Shown here piece by piece: positions 42,000 to 54,782 of a stretch of 64,000 bases of DNA. Origin of the DNA: Lytechinus variegatus (taxonomy: Eukaryota > Echinodermata > Echinoidea > Temnopleuroida > Toxopneustidae); NCBI RefSeq assembly GCF_018143015.1, contig NC_054741.1, forward strand, positions 56,125,048-56,189,047, given 5' to 3'. Position numbers and translations under genes: made by a program. Positions within the stretch are counted from its first letter, which is position 1. Each line of letters begins with the position of its first letter. The notes under the pieces were generated by a model. The model saw only the letters and a list, made by a program, of their open reading frames with translations, was not told the DNA's origin and did no database searches.

Positions 42000-42900
42000 T
42001 CCACGGTTGGAGAAAGCCTTCTGGAGATACCATAAGGGGGTATGGATGGGGGTCAGCTGAGTGGAAGAAGGGCGCAGACACAGACAGACTCGGGGCAAGT
42101 CACCGGCCTAGCTACCAGAAGGATTTCTCCTTTAGTGACCCCATCGCTCTGAAATACGAGACAATCCAATATTTGTGGTGGAATTTTCTGTGCCGCTGGC
42201 GTGCATCGAAGGCAAGCCATAGCCACTGGTCCCTGGGTAGAAGACAACTCTTCTATCACTCACCCCTCTCTCTCTCTATCTCTATCCTCTCCCTTCATTT
42301 CTCCTCTTTCTACCACTCACCTTCACTTGTGCTCTTCCGGTCTCCATTCCATCTTGCCAACTCCGTCATCTCTCGCTCTTTCCAGTTCTCTCTCCTCTCC
42401 CTCCAACAGACACCACTTTCTCCAATCACTCACGTCTTCACTATCATTTTGATTCCTCCTCTCATTCTATCACCAACTCCCTTTCCCAAACCTCTTTCTT
42501 TCTATCAACCTGTTCAAATGTGTACTTTTAAAAATCTGTAAGTATATTTTATCAACTTCTTTCTGTCCCTCAGTGATTCTCTTTTCTCCCCATTTCCACA
42601 ACCCATAGTGTTCTCTCTCGTTTTTTTTTTCACTCTTTCTCTCACTCTTCTTTCCCTTCACTCCATCACGCTTCCAGTCCTACCAGTCGCAGTGACATGG
42701 GGGTCAGCCAAAGCCCTAACAATGGGAATAATTCTTCTCGGCTACCGCAGAGCTCCCAGCTCCGTTCAGCGATTTGACATTGCATGACACAAGCTGGGTT
42801 AAACGCCAGACAGGGAAGGCTTGAAGTAAACTAGCCACGAAGTAACGGTATGCAGGGTATTCTCTTCGGCCTCTCGTCACCCGGTTCATGGATTTGTTTT
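42000..42900. other. GC-richer blocks around a 400-bp pyrimidine tract
   Basis: 42250-42660 is strongly C/T-rich on the + strand (CACCCCTCTCTCTCTCTATC and so on). It is flanked by GC-richer, non-repetitive blocks at about 42000-42250 and 42660-42900. The ORFs here (both strands) have no recognisable features. The layout could be a diverged element, an enhancer or a promoter, but nothing decides it. Confidence 0.4.
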
Positions 42901-45900
42901 AGGCATCCTTCGGGGAATCAACATCCAAAAAGTTCAAGAAAAGTTTTCATACTTTGTTTTTCCTCTGTTTTTTTTATCACAGAGTTAAAGATGTATCTCT
43001 TTCTCTCTTCTTTGTTTTTTTTTCTGGATTATTCTTTCTTCGCTGTAAAGTATGACAAAATGTTCTTTCTCAAAAAAAAAAACTGATCTCAAACTCAAAC
43101 TTATAAATATCAGGGTTACACCTCAAATTTTCATTTTTTGAAGTGGATGGAAAGCTTATCTTTTTGGCTAGGAGTATTCCAAATCTTTCTGTTTTTTAAC
43201 AATTTAAAGGCCTTTTAATTCAATATGCTTTTAATTGTCATCATTGGTACAAAAACTCAAACAATAACTATCAATTTAAAGAAATAGACAAGACTTGTGG
43301 ACAACATAGGAGTTTATCAAAGAACCCCTACTATTTTCTGTACTTAACAATCCTTTATCGTTCGTTTGTCCATACTTCCTCAGTCCTCGCGGTTTATATT
43401 AGCAGATGCCGAATTTGCATTTTTATTAATTTATATAGTTTTCTGCTGAATTAACTTTTCTCTGTGCATGTACCAACTTTTTTCTTGATATTTATTCAGA
43501 TTCAAATTTATTTTTTTCACTCATTTCCAAAAAAGCCCCCTATAAATATACTTACTTCGTATATATATAATACTCATCTATTAAATTTGCTTGAAATAAA
43601 AACTTTGATTGCAATATCTTATCTAGTGCATCTGCTTCCCTCCATGTTAAAATGATATAAATTACCTTCCTCCAAGATATAAAAAAAATCCTTCATGAAA
43701 TTTGATTGAATAGATCATAAGGTAAACTCTGAATTTCACTTTCAAAACATTATTTTACTGGACATCGATACAATATGCTCTGTGCAACAAATGAATATTG
43801 ATATTGAGGAGGAACAGTTCATTGCTTTCCATTGAAATATGAATGGTCATCTCAAACAGTCATATTTCACTGCATTTGAATGAAAGGTACCAATCTCCAG
43901 ATATATAAGAAATAAAATTCTATAATTATTCATTGCACAAACTTCAACATTAAGATAAAAATGACATTCATTGGAACAAATCAAACAGGTTATTCACTGA
44001 TGAGTTGTAATTCAAATATATTTTCATCAGTAGACTAATTGCATGTGATATATTAGTAACAGTGTGGATGATATGATTATAAACATATTTTGGTGGATAT
44101 TTTTTTCTATTCTATATAAAATTCTGTTTGGGTCCAAAATAAAAATTATTGCATACTTTTTTTTCCTGGTAAAAAACATTTCTCAAGCTAGGGCATTGGC
44201 TGAAAATTTCAGAATAGAGTCTTTGCTAGTAGCCATCTGCTATATGTGATTACTTAATAGATTGCCCATTTTTAAAAGAACAATAAAAAAAAAAACAAGA
44301 TAGGGTGCTTTATATCTTCAAATATAAAATTCAAATTTTCACCCAATGAATAATCATTAGATTGAAGCTTGATACAGGCTTTAAAAGAAAGCATAAAACA
44401 GCATTTACAATCGTTTTTAGCCTATGCACTAAAAATAAATTTTCAACTCATATTTCCCCATCCACTATAAAGGAAACAAACTGTGCAACAGGTTGCTTTT
44501 GAAAGTATAAATAAATACTCTAGAACATAAAGACATGAGGCAGTTATTAAACAAGAATTCCAATTTAAGACAAAGTGACTCAAGGGCGGATTCTCTATGG
44601 ATCAGACACAGATGAGAAAACAAATACCATCCTAGATACACAATCATTTTAACCTTAAAACCCGGAGGAAATGTTCCAATCTTTGAGTCATGCCTTACTT
44701 CTTACATCCAACAAAGAATTTAATCAAAGAAAAAGAATTAAGATTGTTTGGAATTCTGCGACTTTTACAGGTCCTTGATGGCGGAAGTGTTGCCAATTTT
44801 GTGTTAGTCCACCGTTTCCTTCCTGGATTAGTCATTAGGTTTCCGTTTAAGACCTTACAGTAGAAATACTTATAACTTGTCTGGTCAAATATTTCTGATT
44901 TTGTACTTTCTCCTCATTTCATGTCTCAAACTTTGAGCTTGGTAATTTGGATTTTTATTTATTTCTCACCATCTCAAAATTTTCTTGTGGTCATATGTTC
45001 CTACTGCAAGTGAAAATTGGGCACCCATCTTTCAAACAAAAATTTTAAAAGGGGGAAGAATAGTGAACATTATCCACTATACTACAATGATAAGATGATA
45101 TGCAGGTTAGAAAATGCCTCCTTTTATATAGAAATCAACTACATTAAAATGAACTACATGTCCCTGGAAATGTTTCAAGATGAATTAATACTTCAACATC
45201 AACTCATTCCCTGAATCTTGTCAAAATTTTATCAAATCTGAGTTTCAAATCTACAATGCTGACATATTTATATTTTAATTGTTTAATTCTAATTGCTTAT
45301 TTGTCGGGATACTTATATGGATTTTGTATTTCTTTTGTTAGAAGTAAGAAAAAAAAGAGATAAAAGCTGAAACTTAAACTACAATATCTCCAATCCTCTT
45401 TTTCTCCTTGATCATTTTCTTTCATATTATCTCTTTCTTCTCTCAGTTGTGTATTTCTCAATTTTTTTTTTCTGTTGATTAATTACTGACCATGTTTCCT
45501 ATCCCTATATCTGATCACCTTTCTTTCACTCTCTATCTTTGATTCTTCCTTCCATCACACTCATCTCCAAACCATATCATCCTTCCTTCCTTTTTCTTAA
45601 TTCACTGTTGATTCAATCGCAAGCTTTTCATTGTCTGTCGATTGACAGACACTTTGCACCTTGCCAGAGCTCCAACACTGGATTAATCTTCCGGACTAAA
45701 TTAAATGTTTCCTCGGCGAAACGAGGGGAGGCGGGGTGAGTAAGCGACAAAGTCTACAGCTTTTGGCTAATTTTGACTTGTGACTGATTCAGAAATGATT
45801 AAATGGAATTATCAGGATAGGATAAACAGCTTAATCAACTTATTTTGTGTCACTGAAGTGTTTGTTTCGCAACTACACTGGACCAAACAGGATAATATTA

Positions 45901-46211
45901 TCACACTAACTTTTGATTAAAAAAAAAGGTCTCCACCAAGGTTGAATGCAATTAAAAGCTCTTTTTTACCTCTTCATATTTTTATGAGCTAATGATTAAT
46001 CAATCAATAAAATAATGGACGCTAGTTTTGAGAATGCTATGATAGTTAATAGCTTTCTTTAAAATTAAAAAAAAGAACAAGTTTCACAAGAAAAAAACTT
46101 ACAAGAAAAACAAAGAGAGAGAGAGGCCGCTGGTGGGGGGGGGGGGGGTTGTGGGGGTAGTGGTAAAACGAGTAAATCAGAGCATTAAGGATGTCTTATT
46201 ACCTCCCTTAC
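42901..46211. other. AT-rich region without recognisable gene
   Basis: No coding sequence or clear repeat was seen, apart from small T/C-rich runs (45390-45560) and a GC-richer patch at about 45640-45745. Confidence 0.5.
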
Positions 46212-46337
46212 CTGATTGTGTAATTACATTATTCTTGTAGAAGTTGAGTTTGTTTTGGAGAGCTTGCCTTGAGGTCTGATCTAAATTGATAGAATCCTTC
46301 CCGACTTCATTACTTTCTTCTGGTCTCATCGCTTCAC
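46212..46337 (-). CDS. Exon-like segment, unidentified gene
   Basis: On the - strand ttgttgtttagcag|GTGAAGCG...CACAATCAG|gtaagg has a good acceptor and donor. The 126 nt are open in one frame (phase 1 to phase 1): (G)EAMRPEESNEVGKDSINLD, then QTSRQALQNKLNFYKNNVIT, then QS(G). It is hydrophilic and charged, reads like a disordered or helical linker, and is less AT-rich than its surroundings. I do not recognise the protein. It could be an internal exon of a gene on the - strand convergent with PRPF19, whose 5' part lies upstream or beyond the window. A transcript is needed to confirm it. Confidence 0.35.
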
Positions 46338-47322
46338 CTGCTAAACAACAAAACCAGACAATAAATTCTATTTAGGTCAAGGTACACTTTCATCCCGCAA
46401 ACGTTACGTAAGCATAGATATTTTCATCACAAATTTCATATTTCTCAATATTTTTTTTGTTTTGAATGGATGAAAAACAATTTCTAGATGACATCAGGTT
46501 TAAAAATATTTGGTAAAGAATCAATCAAAGTGAATTATTCTTGAGCACCTTCTAACAATCCAACCTTGCTAATGAGTGTAATGGCAAAGATTTTTTTTCA
46601 CCCAATATTTCACATCTTGAAACTCAACTCAGTTTGATTTGTGTCTGAGATGACTTGGACAAGGTTCTATTAAAAATGTGTAGGCGCTATGGTTTTCGAC
46701 AGCATAATTTTATAAGCGGGAACATTTGGTAAAGATGAGGAAATATGGAAAACAATCTGCTTGGGGACATGTAAGAAGAAAAAGTAAAACACGACTGCAA
46801 GGAAAAAATATAAACATTGAAATCACATGATACGATCGCAACATTTTACGATTATAAATATAAGCACACTTTACTTGAAATAAAATCATGCTTCACTTTC
46901 GATAACATCGAAACAAGGAATATTCTCATTTTAATATGTTAATGTTTACAAGTTACACATCAGCTAAGAGTAACAAAGCTAAGCAAATATTGATTCCTCC
47001 CTCAAAGTTACTATCTGGGTCATGATGTCCAAGGGCCTTAGGTCGCTGAGGTCAAAGGTTAAATATATACAGGTCAACAGTCCATAGGGTATTATTACGC
47101 CTTGTATTTGGGTCACTAGTCTACTACTTTGCATTGATATTTGTCCTGGTTTCAAAAACATTTGAATAGAAACGACTTCTGCGTGCCTCCTATTTCATCT
47201 AAATCGATGGCATTAGTAGGACACAGCAGGTTCATATTCTGAACAATCAAGCTCTACAATAATGATGCTCATTATGATGGTGATGATGACAATGCAATGA
47301 AAACAATGAGAGTAATGATTTT
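46338..47322. other. AT-rich region without recognisable gene
   Basis: Nothing was recognised on either strand. If 46212-46337 is an exon, this would be intron. Confidence 0.5.
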
Positions 47323-47756
<434 letters not shown>

Positions 47757-50700
47757 AAAATTTTACTTGCATATTATGTAATCAGCACATCATCTGCTTC
47801 TGAGAAATTCATTGTGTTATAAACATTTTTTTAAAGGTTTTTTTCTATGATTCTTTATTGGAGTTTAAAATAAATCTCAATGGAGGTATATGATATTAGA
47901 TATTAAGTGGTGAAAGTTTATAATCTACTGGTACAATATTTCCGTAGAAAACACACAAAAAATGTAAAGAGATAAAATTACAGATATAAGTACAGTTGCA
48001 TCCTATTCAACCACAAATTGTAATTTCATATTCAGAACTAATATTAGAATTGTTATTGTTATTATTATGTTGTCTTTGTTATGATTATTAATGGTACCCA
48101 TAGTAATAATGTTTTTAATATATTCTATTGGTAAAGAAAAAAATATGTCACCCCACCAAAATACAATTACACAGCTTATAACATGATATAAACAAATTAA
48201 TTATATAAAAATGACAAAAAAAATGATTCTTAAGAAATAAAATGACAAAAGGTAATATACATCCTCTCAAGTAAAAACAAAATTACAAAACAGAAATCAT
48301 TGAGACTGTGAAAACACAAGCAACAATATCCAATATGAAAGCATTCAGCATCTGAAGCAAAACTGAGTAAACTAACTTTCATGAATGGAAACACGGAAAT
48401 CAACATCAATTGGTACAAATCTGCCTGAAATTATCAACTTCCATCTTATATTTTCAAACATCCCCATGTAGGAAGAAGAAGCCCTCCTGGTTCTCTTTCC
48501 TGGCCGACTTTCACTTGCACTTTACAAGAAAAAAAATATGATAATAGGAAGTGGATACACATGTATCTAATTATAATTCCCCACCAGACTAATTACTAAT
48601 AAAATAATGTTATGTGTTCTATGACTTTCCGACATTTCATTTTCTTGTGGCTTGTCTGGTAGACCTTTGTTTAATTGAAATCATCTTTTCTTTGAGATGT
48701 TATTTTTAGACTAAATATTTCAGTAATGACTGTTATTATTTATAAGTGCTTCATTTTGGTATAAAGCCTCCCCTCCCACAGTCTACCCATGTGTTTCAAC
48801 AATGTTCTTCCAAGAAATTCTCTGCTACGAAAGAGAAATTGAAGTCTCCGTGGGAAATAATGGAAAGGAGTATTAACCTATCTCACCCTTCAATTTTATT
48901 TAAATCTGAATTTTAAAACAACTAATCTTCTCCTTTCTTCATTTTCCACAGGACACATTTTCTCCTTTTCCACTAACCTTCCTCCTCCTCCTTCTACTAA
49001 CTCCAACGTTTTTCATATTTTTTCTTCACCTCCTTCTCCCTCATCTTCTTCTCTTACTTCTTCTTTTCTTCTCCTTCTAACCTTCCTTCTTCTTGTCCTC
49101 CTAGTTCCTCTCTCTCTCTTCTTCTCCCATTTTTTCTCCTTTCCTTTTCTTCTCTCTGTATCTCTTTTCTTGGATAGAGACAGAAGGCCTTAAGTTAGTA
49201 TGAATACTACTAGTATACAATACCTATCTGGCCCCAAAACATATAGATATATATATATATTCCTGTCACTTGTCAATAACTATTTGATGAGTGCTCCTGG
49301 TAGATTAATAGGCATACCCAAATGGAAACTTGTTATCATTATTAATTAATAACTTCACACTCTTCCTTTGCTCAACATCAAGTTTAAAGAAAATGAACAC
49401 TTGCCAGCATCTGGTTTAACCTATTTTCAGCTTGCCCTAGTTAATTGTCGGCTTAATTTAGGTTTAAATAAGGAGGTTACTTAATCCCATTAATCCACTT
49501 CCACAACCATCGTCCTTGTAATGGAAGAAATATCATAAGCTAAATGAGCTTAAAAGCACAAAGAGGAAGTACATGACAAAATCCATTCAAGAATCACAAA
49601 TTTATTGTGGTACAATCATGGATCTCTATTGATATTCCCATGGTACAATGAAAAAAACAACAACTCAATTTCTTTATTGCTACCCCCAAATATTTTCTGT
49701 AGGACCTAAAACAAAATTACAAAAAGCCAATGAAGAGCAAGATAAACATATGAGAGCAAGATGTAGAATTCTACCCATCTGGATAAATCGTAAACAAGGT
49801 AGAAAAGAAATCTTGTCTTTGCCGTTGAATCATAGAGGTGTGAAATTCATGAGAGTCCTCTTTGTCTGCAAAAATTGAACAAAGCAAAGAATGTATCAAA
49901 CGCCCTAACATAGGTAAAACAATTGACTGTTGGGCCTGAATATTGCCCATATTATTTGGCCTAAATATTGATAAAAAAATCAAACTGAAATTCACCTTTA
50001 GTCATAAGTTAGGGATGAGACAGATGGAGGGGGGGGATGAGACGTTAAAAAAAATGTTTGAAAATATTGCTAACCCCTCTCCCATGGGATACAGGATACG
50101 TTGCTATAATCTCACACACATATTTTTACATCCAATCGAAGACGGTTTATTCATGCTTCATTCAGTTTCATATTTGATATTACTTTTAGCTCCCATGACT
50201 GGACATCTTGATTTTAATGTCTTTTCTTGTCAAAATAATGAAGACACAAACAGGAAGCAAGACAGAATACAACTACAAAAGTAAATATACAATTGTCTGA
50301 AACTGAATGAATCTGAACATTTGGGAGTGGCGATATGCCTACTACCTTTCACCAAAACAAAAGGTTGGGAGCCAAGTAAAATCTAAATGAAGAAGACAGA
50401 AAGAAAACAAAAATAGAATTGATGAGAATTGAAAACAAGTTGATATTTGGGTGTGGCAATTCAAGTTACAATTTTTTTATTTGTTAGCACTTTGTTTGCA
50501 TTTTATATATGCAGAAGAATTTTATCAGATTTTTCTAAATTTCTGTAAACAAAATTTTTCTGAATTTATAAAGGGAAGCTAATTGTCAAAGTATATATTT
50601 TACTACATTATGCATTATTCACAAGTCATACATGAACAGAATAAAAGTTCTGTGTTAAGTAATCAAATAAACCTTTGTAGAACACAAAAGAATAATAAAA

Positions 50701-53671
50701 AACCCTCTGTTTTCGAATTTGAAAAACTGTTATAACAACACATGAGTTGTTAGGTGCTCAGGTGAATGGACTATGGCAAAAAAAATATACAAGTAGCTTT
50801 CTAAAGAAAAAAAAATGATATGGAGAAATAAAGGTGGAAGATAGAGAGGGAGGAAGAGAGAAGACGACAGTATAAAGCCAAGTAATCACATCTCATATAG
50901 GCCTAAATTCTGGTTAAACATCACACTATTTCTTAAATCAAGAAATTTGCAAGACCAATGCAATATAGAAAATGCAGAGACACCGTTTTTCTGTACCAGC
51001 AGGCAACAGTTTCATAAAGCTATTCGTAAGTTACAAATGACTTTACTCACAACTGGTGACTCTTTCTTGTGCTATATGATATATCCCTATGTAGCTAACT
51101 TATGTATAAGAATAGCTTTATGAAACACCACCCTGGTAGTGATATCAATGGATTTATATATTTATAACAAAATAAAAACAGTAACAAAAACTAACAATTC
51201 TACAAATATAAAAAAATACGCAAAGTTGTAAAATTGTAAAGTATTCATGATTTTTGTTCACTCTTGTAAAATAAGTAGGTCTACTCCCCATAAATACTGA
51301 CAATGAAGTCTGAAATTCCTAGTAGCCTCTCAATTGATATCTACCAACTTTTCAGCTTGACTACTGAGCTGCACAATAATGGCTTTTATGTGAGGATATA
51401 TACTCCCACGTTTTTCAGTAATTTGTGGTAATTTCATCACAGCAGTTCTCTGCAAACTGTGGAAATTGTCTGGCGTATCTTTAACATTTTGTGGTGGAAC
51501 TCTGAATGAGTAAACTCAGCCAGAGTCTGGGGCATTAGGGTTCTAAATGACGTGTTTACACCCGTCATATCAAGAAAATACCTGTGAATGATACATTTAC
51601 ACCGGATGACCATGATAAAGATGTTGTTTTCACAAGCCAACAACAAATATGCATTTCTATACAAATAATGCACATTCCTATTGCCTCACAATAAAAGTTC
51701 TTGTAGTTTTCTTTTACAAGTGCTGCAAATATCTCTGTGACCTTGGAATCCCTGCAAAAAAAAATAATTTCAAAATTTTGAAAAGAACCTAGTATAAGGT
51801 CTTTTCTTTAGAGATATAACAAGAAGCTTTCACACTAGCATAATTTCTGGTATTTTTTATCAAATGGGTGTGTCAGAACCTTGCCTTCGCTTTCAAAACT
51901 TTTATTTTTCTAGGGGTGTGATATACCACTGCCCAGCTGTGTATATAAATAATGGAGTTACATTACAGAGAAAAGGGGTAGGTCTGGAGGTCAGACTAGC
52001 TAGGATGCCCCCTGCAGATAAGGTAGTTTTAGTCTATATTCACCAAACTTTTTCAACAATTTATTGAAATTTCATGAAGTATTGTGCCTAGAGTTCCTTA
52101 ATCACTCGGCTCGGTTCCATTGAAATTCAGGAATAAACTTAGAAATGTGATTCATAGTCCTCCAATCTGATGTGCCTACATGGTCTTTTGGTCCCAGACC
52201 ATGCAGACTCCAAAGAGATTGTGCCTGAACACAAGTCTAGACGCAGACCCCTGGTGGTTCTCTGTGGGTTAGCTAAATAGTGCTGAGCTGCCAATCATTT
52301 TGAGTGGCGGGCTGTGATCAATTGCTTCCCTGATTGGCTACGGCATGTGTAGGGGGCTGGGTGTAGGTAGTGATTGGGACTCATTAGCGTTGATAGTTCT
52401 ACCAGGTTCTTCAACTCTTGAGGTGTTTCAGGGAGCGCGCTACACAGGGTCCACCTCAGCATCCAAGAGTTACACAAAAGAAAACTTGGGTTGATTCCTT
52501 TTCCACCATCCTGTCTCCGAAACTTTTACATCTTGTATCAATGTTTTCTGGTACTAACAATTCAGGCCCATAGCCAGGGGAGTCCAGCTGTTTGCCAACA
52601 GCAAAAAAAAAGAGGGGGGGGGGGGTAAAAAAGAAAAAAAACAAGCAGATGATAAAAGGAAAAAAAAAGAAAATACAGAAAAGGGAATAAAACAAGGGGA
52701 GGGAATAATTGGAAAATAACACAAATCTTTAAGGTCATTATATATAAAAAAAATTCGCTCGCACTTAAATTATCTCAAGAAAATATGGCGCTGAAATATT
52801 TCAATTTTTAAAGTCAATCAAATATGCACAAATCATTCTGCTCGTGATCCAAGTTTCATGAATTTGTTTCAGCGAGAAGCACATTCTGTTCATAATCACA
52901 AAAGAGTAGAACGTTAAAAATTTTCAGCTTGCGCAATCATAAGACTGCTTAATCAAAAAATTCTGCATTCTGGGTTTGATCTATGGTTTGGGTAATTTGG
53001 GACTCCCGATGCCATAGAAGTTTGGTGCTAACATCACCAGTAGTTAACCTTAATAGTGACAAACATCAGTAAGCATGGATGATAATGACAAAGATGGCAC
53101 ATTGTAGGGTGTGCGGTTATCATGTCGGGCAATTAATGTACATGTCGTGCATGGTCAAATATTTTCCCCTGATTACCGTGGCGATGAAAACAGGAAGATA
53201 CAGGTATGATGATGTGGAAGGGTGACTGCCCTTTAGTCAGGGAGGGAAAAAGAGAGAAAGAGAGAGTGTGAGAGAGAGGGAGAGAGGGGGGTGGGGTGGG
53301 ATGCACTGACAATAAACAGACTTTTTATTGGTAATGACTTATTGGTACCATACCATAACACTTCTGTAACCCCACAAACAGTACACAGACTACAATATTG
53401 TAGATTGTATGCATTTGCTTGTGACACAAAAGTGGAAATGCCCATCATACAGTGGTAAATAATGCTGAATTCATGGAGTTATTCAATTAAAGTATCCAAT
53501 TTAAAACAATGCATCATTGTTTTCTTACAAAATCCTGTATGCTGTTCAAATGTGCAATTTGAATATCTTTCTATTACCTTATTTTTTAACACAATTGTTT
53601 AAGTTGTAATTTTTTAAATAAATAAAGGTGCCTCAAACCAAGTAATAACCATTAAGAAGAGCTTAAAAATA
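47757..53671. other. Non-coding region with simple repeats
   Basis: No gene was recognised. It contains a C/T-rich tract (48930-49170), (AT)n (49245-49260), a TTTCATAAAGC MITE (51004-51134), a G12 run (52614-52625), a GA-rich tract (53237-53295) and a GC-richer, non-repetitive patch at 52170-52480. Frames in that patch were not recognisable. Confidence 0.5.
51004..51134. repeat. Short fold-back MITE, TTTCATAAAGC ends (copy 3)
   Basis: CAACAGTTTCATAAAGCTAT at the left; ATAGCTTTATGAAACACCACC at the right. The internal CTCACAACTGGTGACTCTTT block is shared with 7724-7890. At about 131 bp it has lost roughly 40 bp of the right half. Confidence 0.82.
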
Positions 53672-53692
53672 ACAAGTGGAATGCCTCTGGCT

Positions 53693-54782
53693 GTCTCACC
53701 TGCATCACGCGGTTCAATATAGCAGCAGTCGACTTGAATACTACTCTAACTCGCACAAGATGTTCAGTGATACATGGTTACTCTTATGTCCACTTTTTAT
53801 GAACTAGACCAATAAACTTACAGAGATATGACGGTTATTCAACAAAAAAACCCAACATGGCCAAAGTTCATTGACCTTACATGACCTTTGACCTTGATCA
53901 TGTGACCTAAAATTGGAACAGGATATTCAGTGATACTTGATTACTCTTATGTACAAGTTTCATGAATCAGATCCATAAACTTTCAAAGTTATGATGGTAA
54001 TTCAACAGATACACCCAATTCGGCCAAAGTTCATTGACCTTTGACCTTGGACATGTGACCTGAAACGCGCACAGGATGTTCAGTGATACTTGATTACTCT
54101 AATGTCCAAGTTTAATGAACTAGACCAATAAACTTTCAAAGTTATGATGGTAATTCAACAGATACCCCGATTCGGCCAAAGTTCATTGACCCTAAATGAC
54201 CTTTGACCTTAATCATGAGACCTGAAACTTGCACAAAATGTTCAGTGATGCTTGATTACTATTATGTCCAAGTTTCATGAATCAGATCCATAAACTTTCA
54301 AAGTTATGATGGGAATTCAACAGATATCCCCAATTCGGCCAAAGTTCATTGACCCTAAATGACCTTTGACCTTGGTCATGTGACGTGAAACTCATGCAGG
54401 ATGTTCAGTGATACTTAATTAACCTTATGTCCAAGTTTCATGAACTAGGTCCACATATTTTCTAAGTTATGATGACATTTCAAAAACTTAACCTCAGGTT
54501 AAGATTTCGATGTTGATTCCTCCAACATGGTCTAAGTTCATTGACCCTAAATGACCTTTGACCTTGGTCATGTGACATGAAACTCTAATAGGATGTTCAG
54601 TAATACTTGATTAACCTTATGGCCAAGTTTTATTAACTAGGTCCATATACTTTATAAGTTATGATGTCATTTCAAAAACTTAACCTCAGGTTAAGATTTG
54701 ATGTTGACGCCGCCGCCACCGCCGCCGCCGTCGCCGTCGGAAAAGCGGCGCCTATAGTCTCACTTTGCTTCGCAGGTGAGAC
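53693..54782 (-). mobile_element. 1.09-kb DR1-bearing element, inverted (copy B)
   Basis: Same family as 5834-6913 in opposite orientation, with GTCTCACCTGC (53693-53703) and GCAGGTGAGAC (54772-54782) at the ends. Five TGACCTTTGACCT (DR1 on the - strand) lie at 53882, 54035, 54197, 54360 and 54552, giving spacings of 153, 162, 163 and 192. This is the mirror of copy A. The GC-rich end (GCCGCCGCCACCGCCGCCGC onward, 54710-54750) carries more GCC units than copy A. Homology extends about 21 bp left to 53672 (ACAAGTGGAATGCCTCTGGC). No ORF. Confidence 0.88.

Noticed and set aside
42053..42259. - strand 68-codon frame in a GC-richer block
   Set aside because: No family resemblance; overlaps frames on the other strand in the same block.
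48440..48520. - strand frame with KRTRRASSS after a pyrimidine-rich acceptor-like site
   Set aside because: No acceptable donor in the needed phase to join 46212-46337, and no homology recognised.
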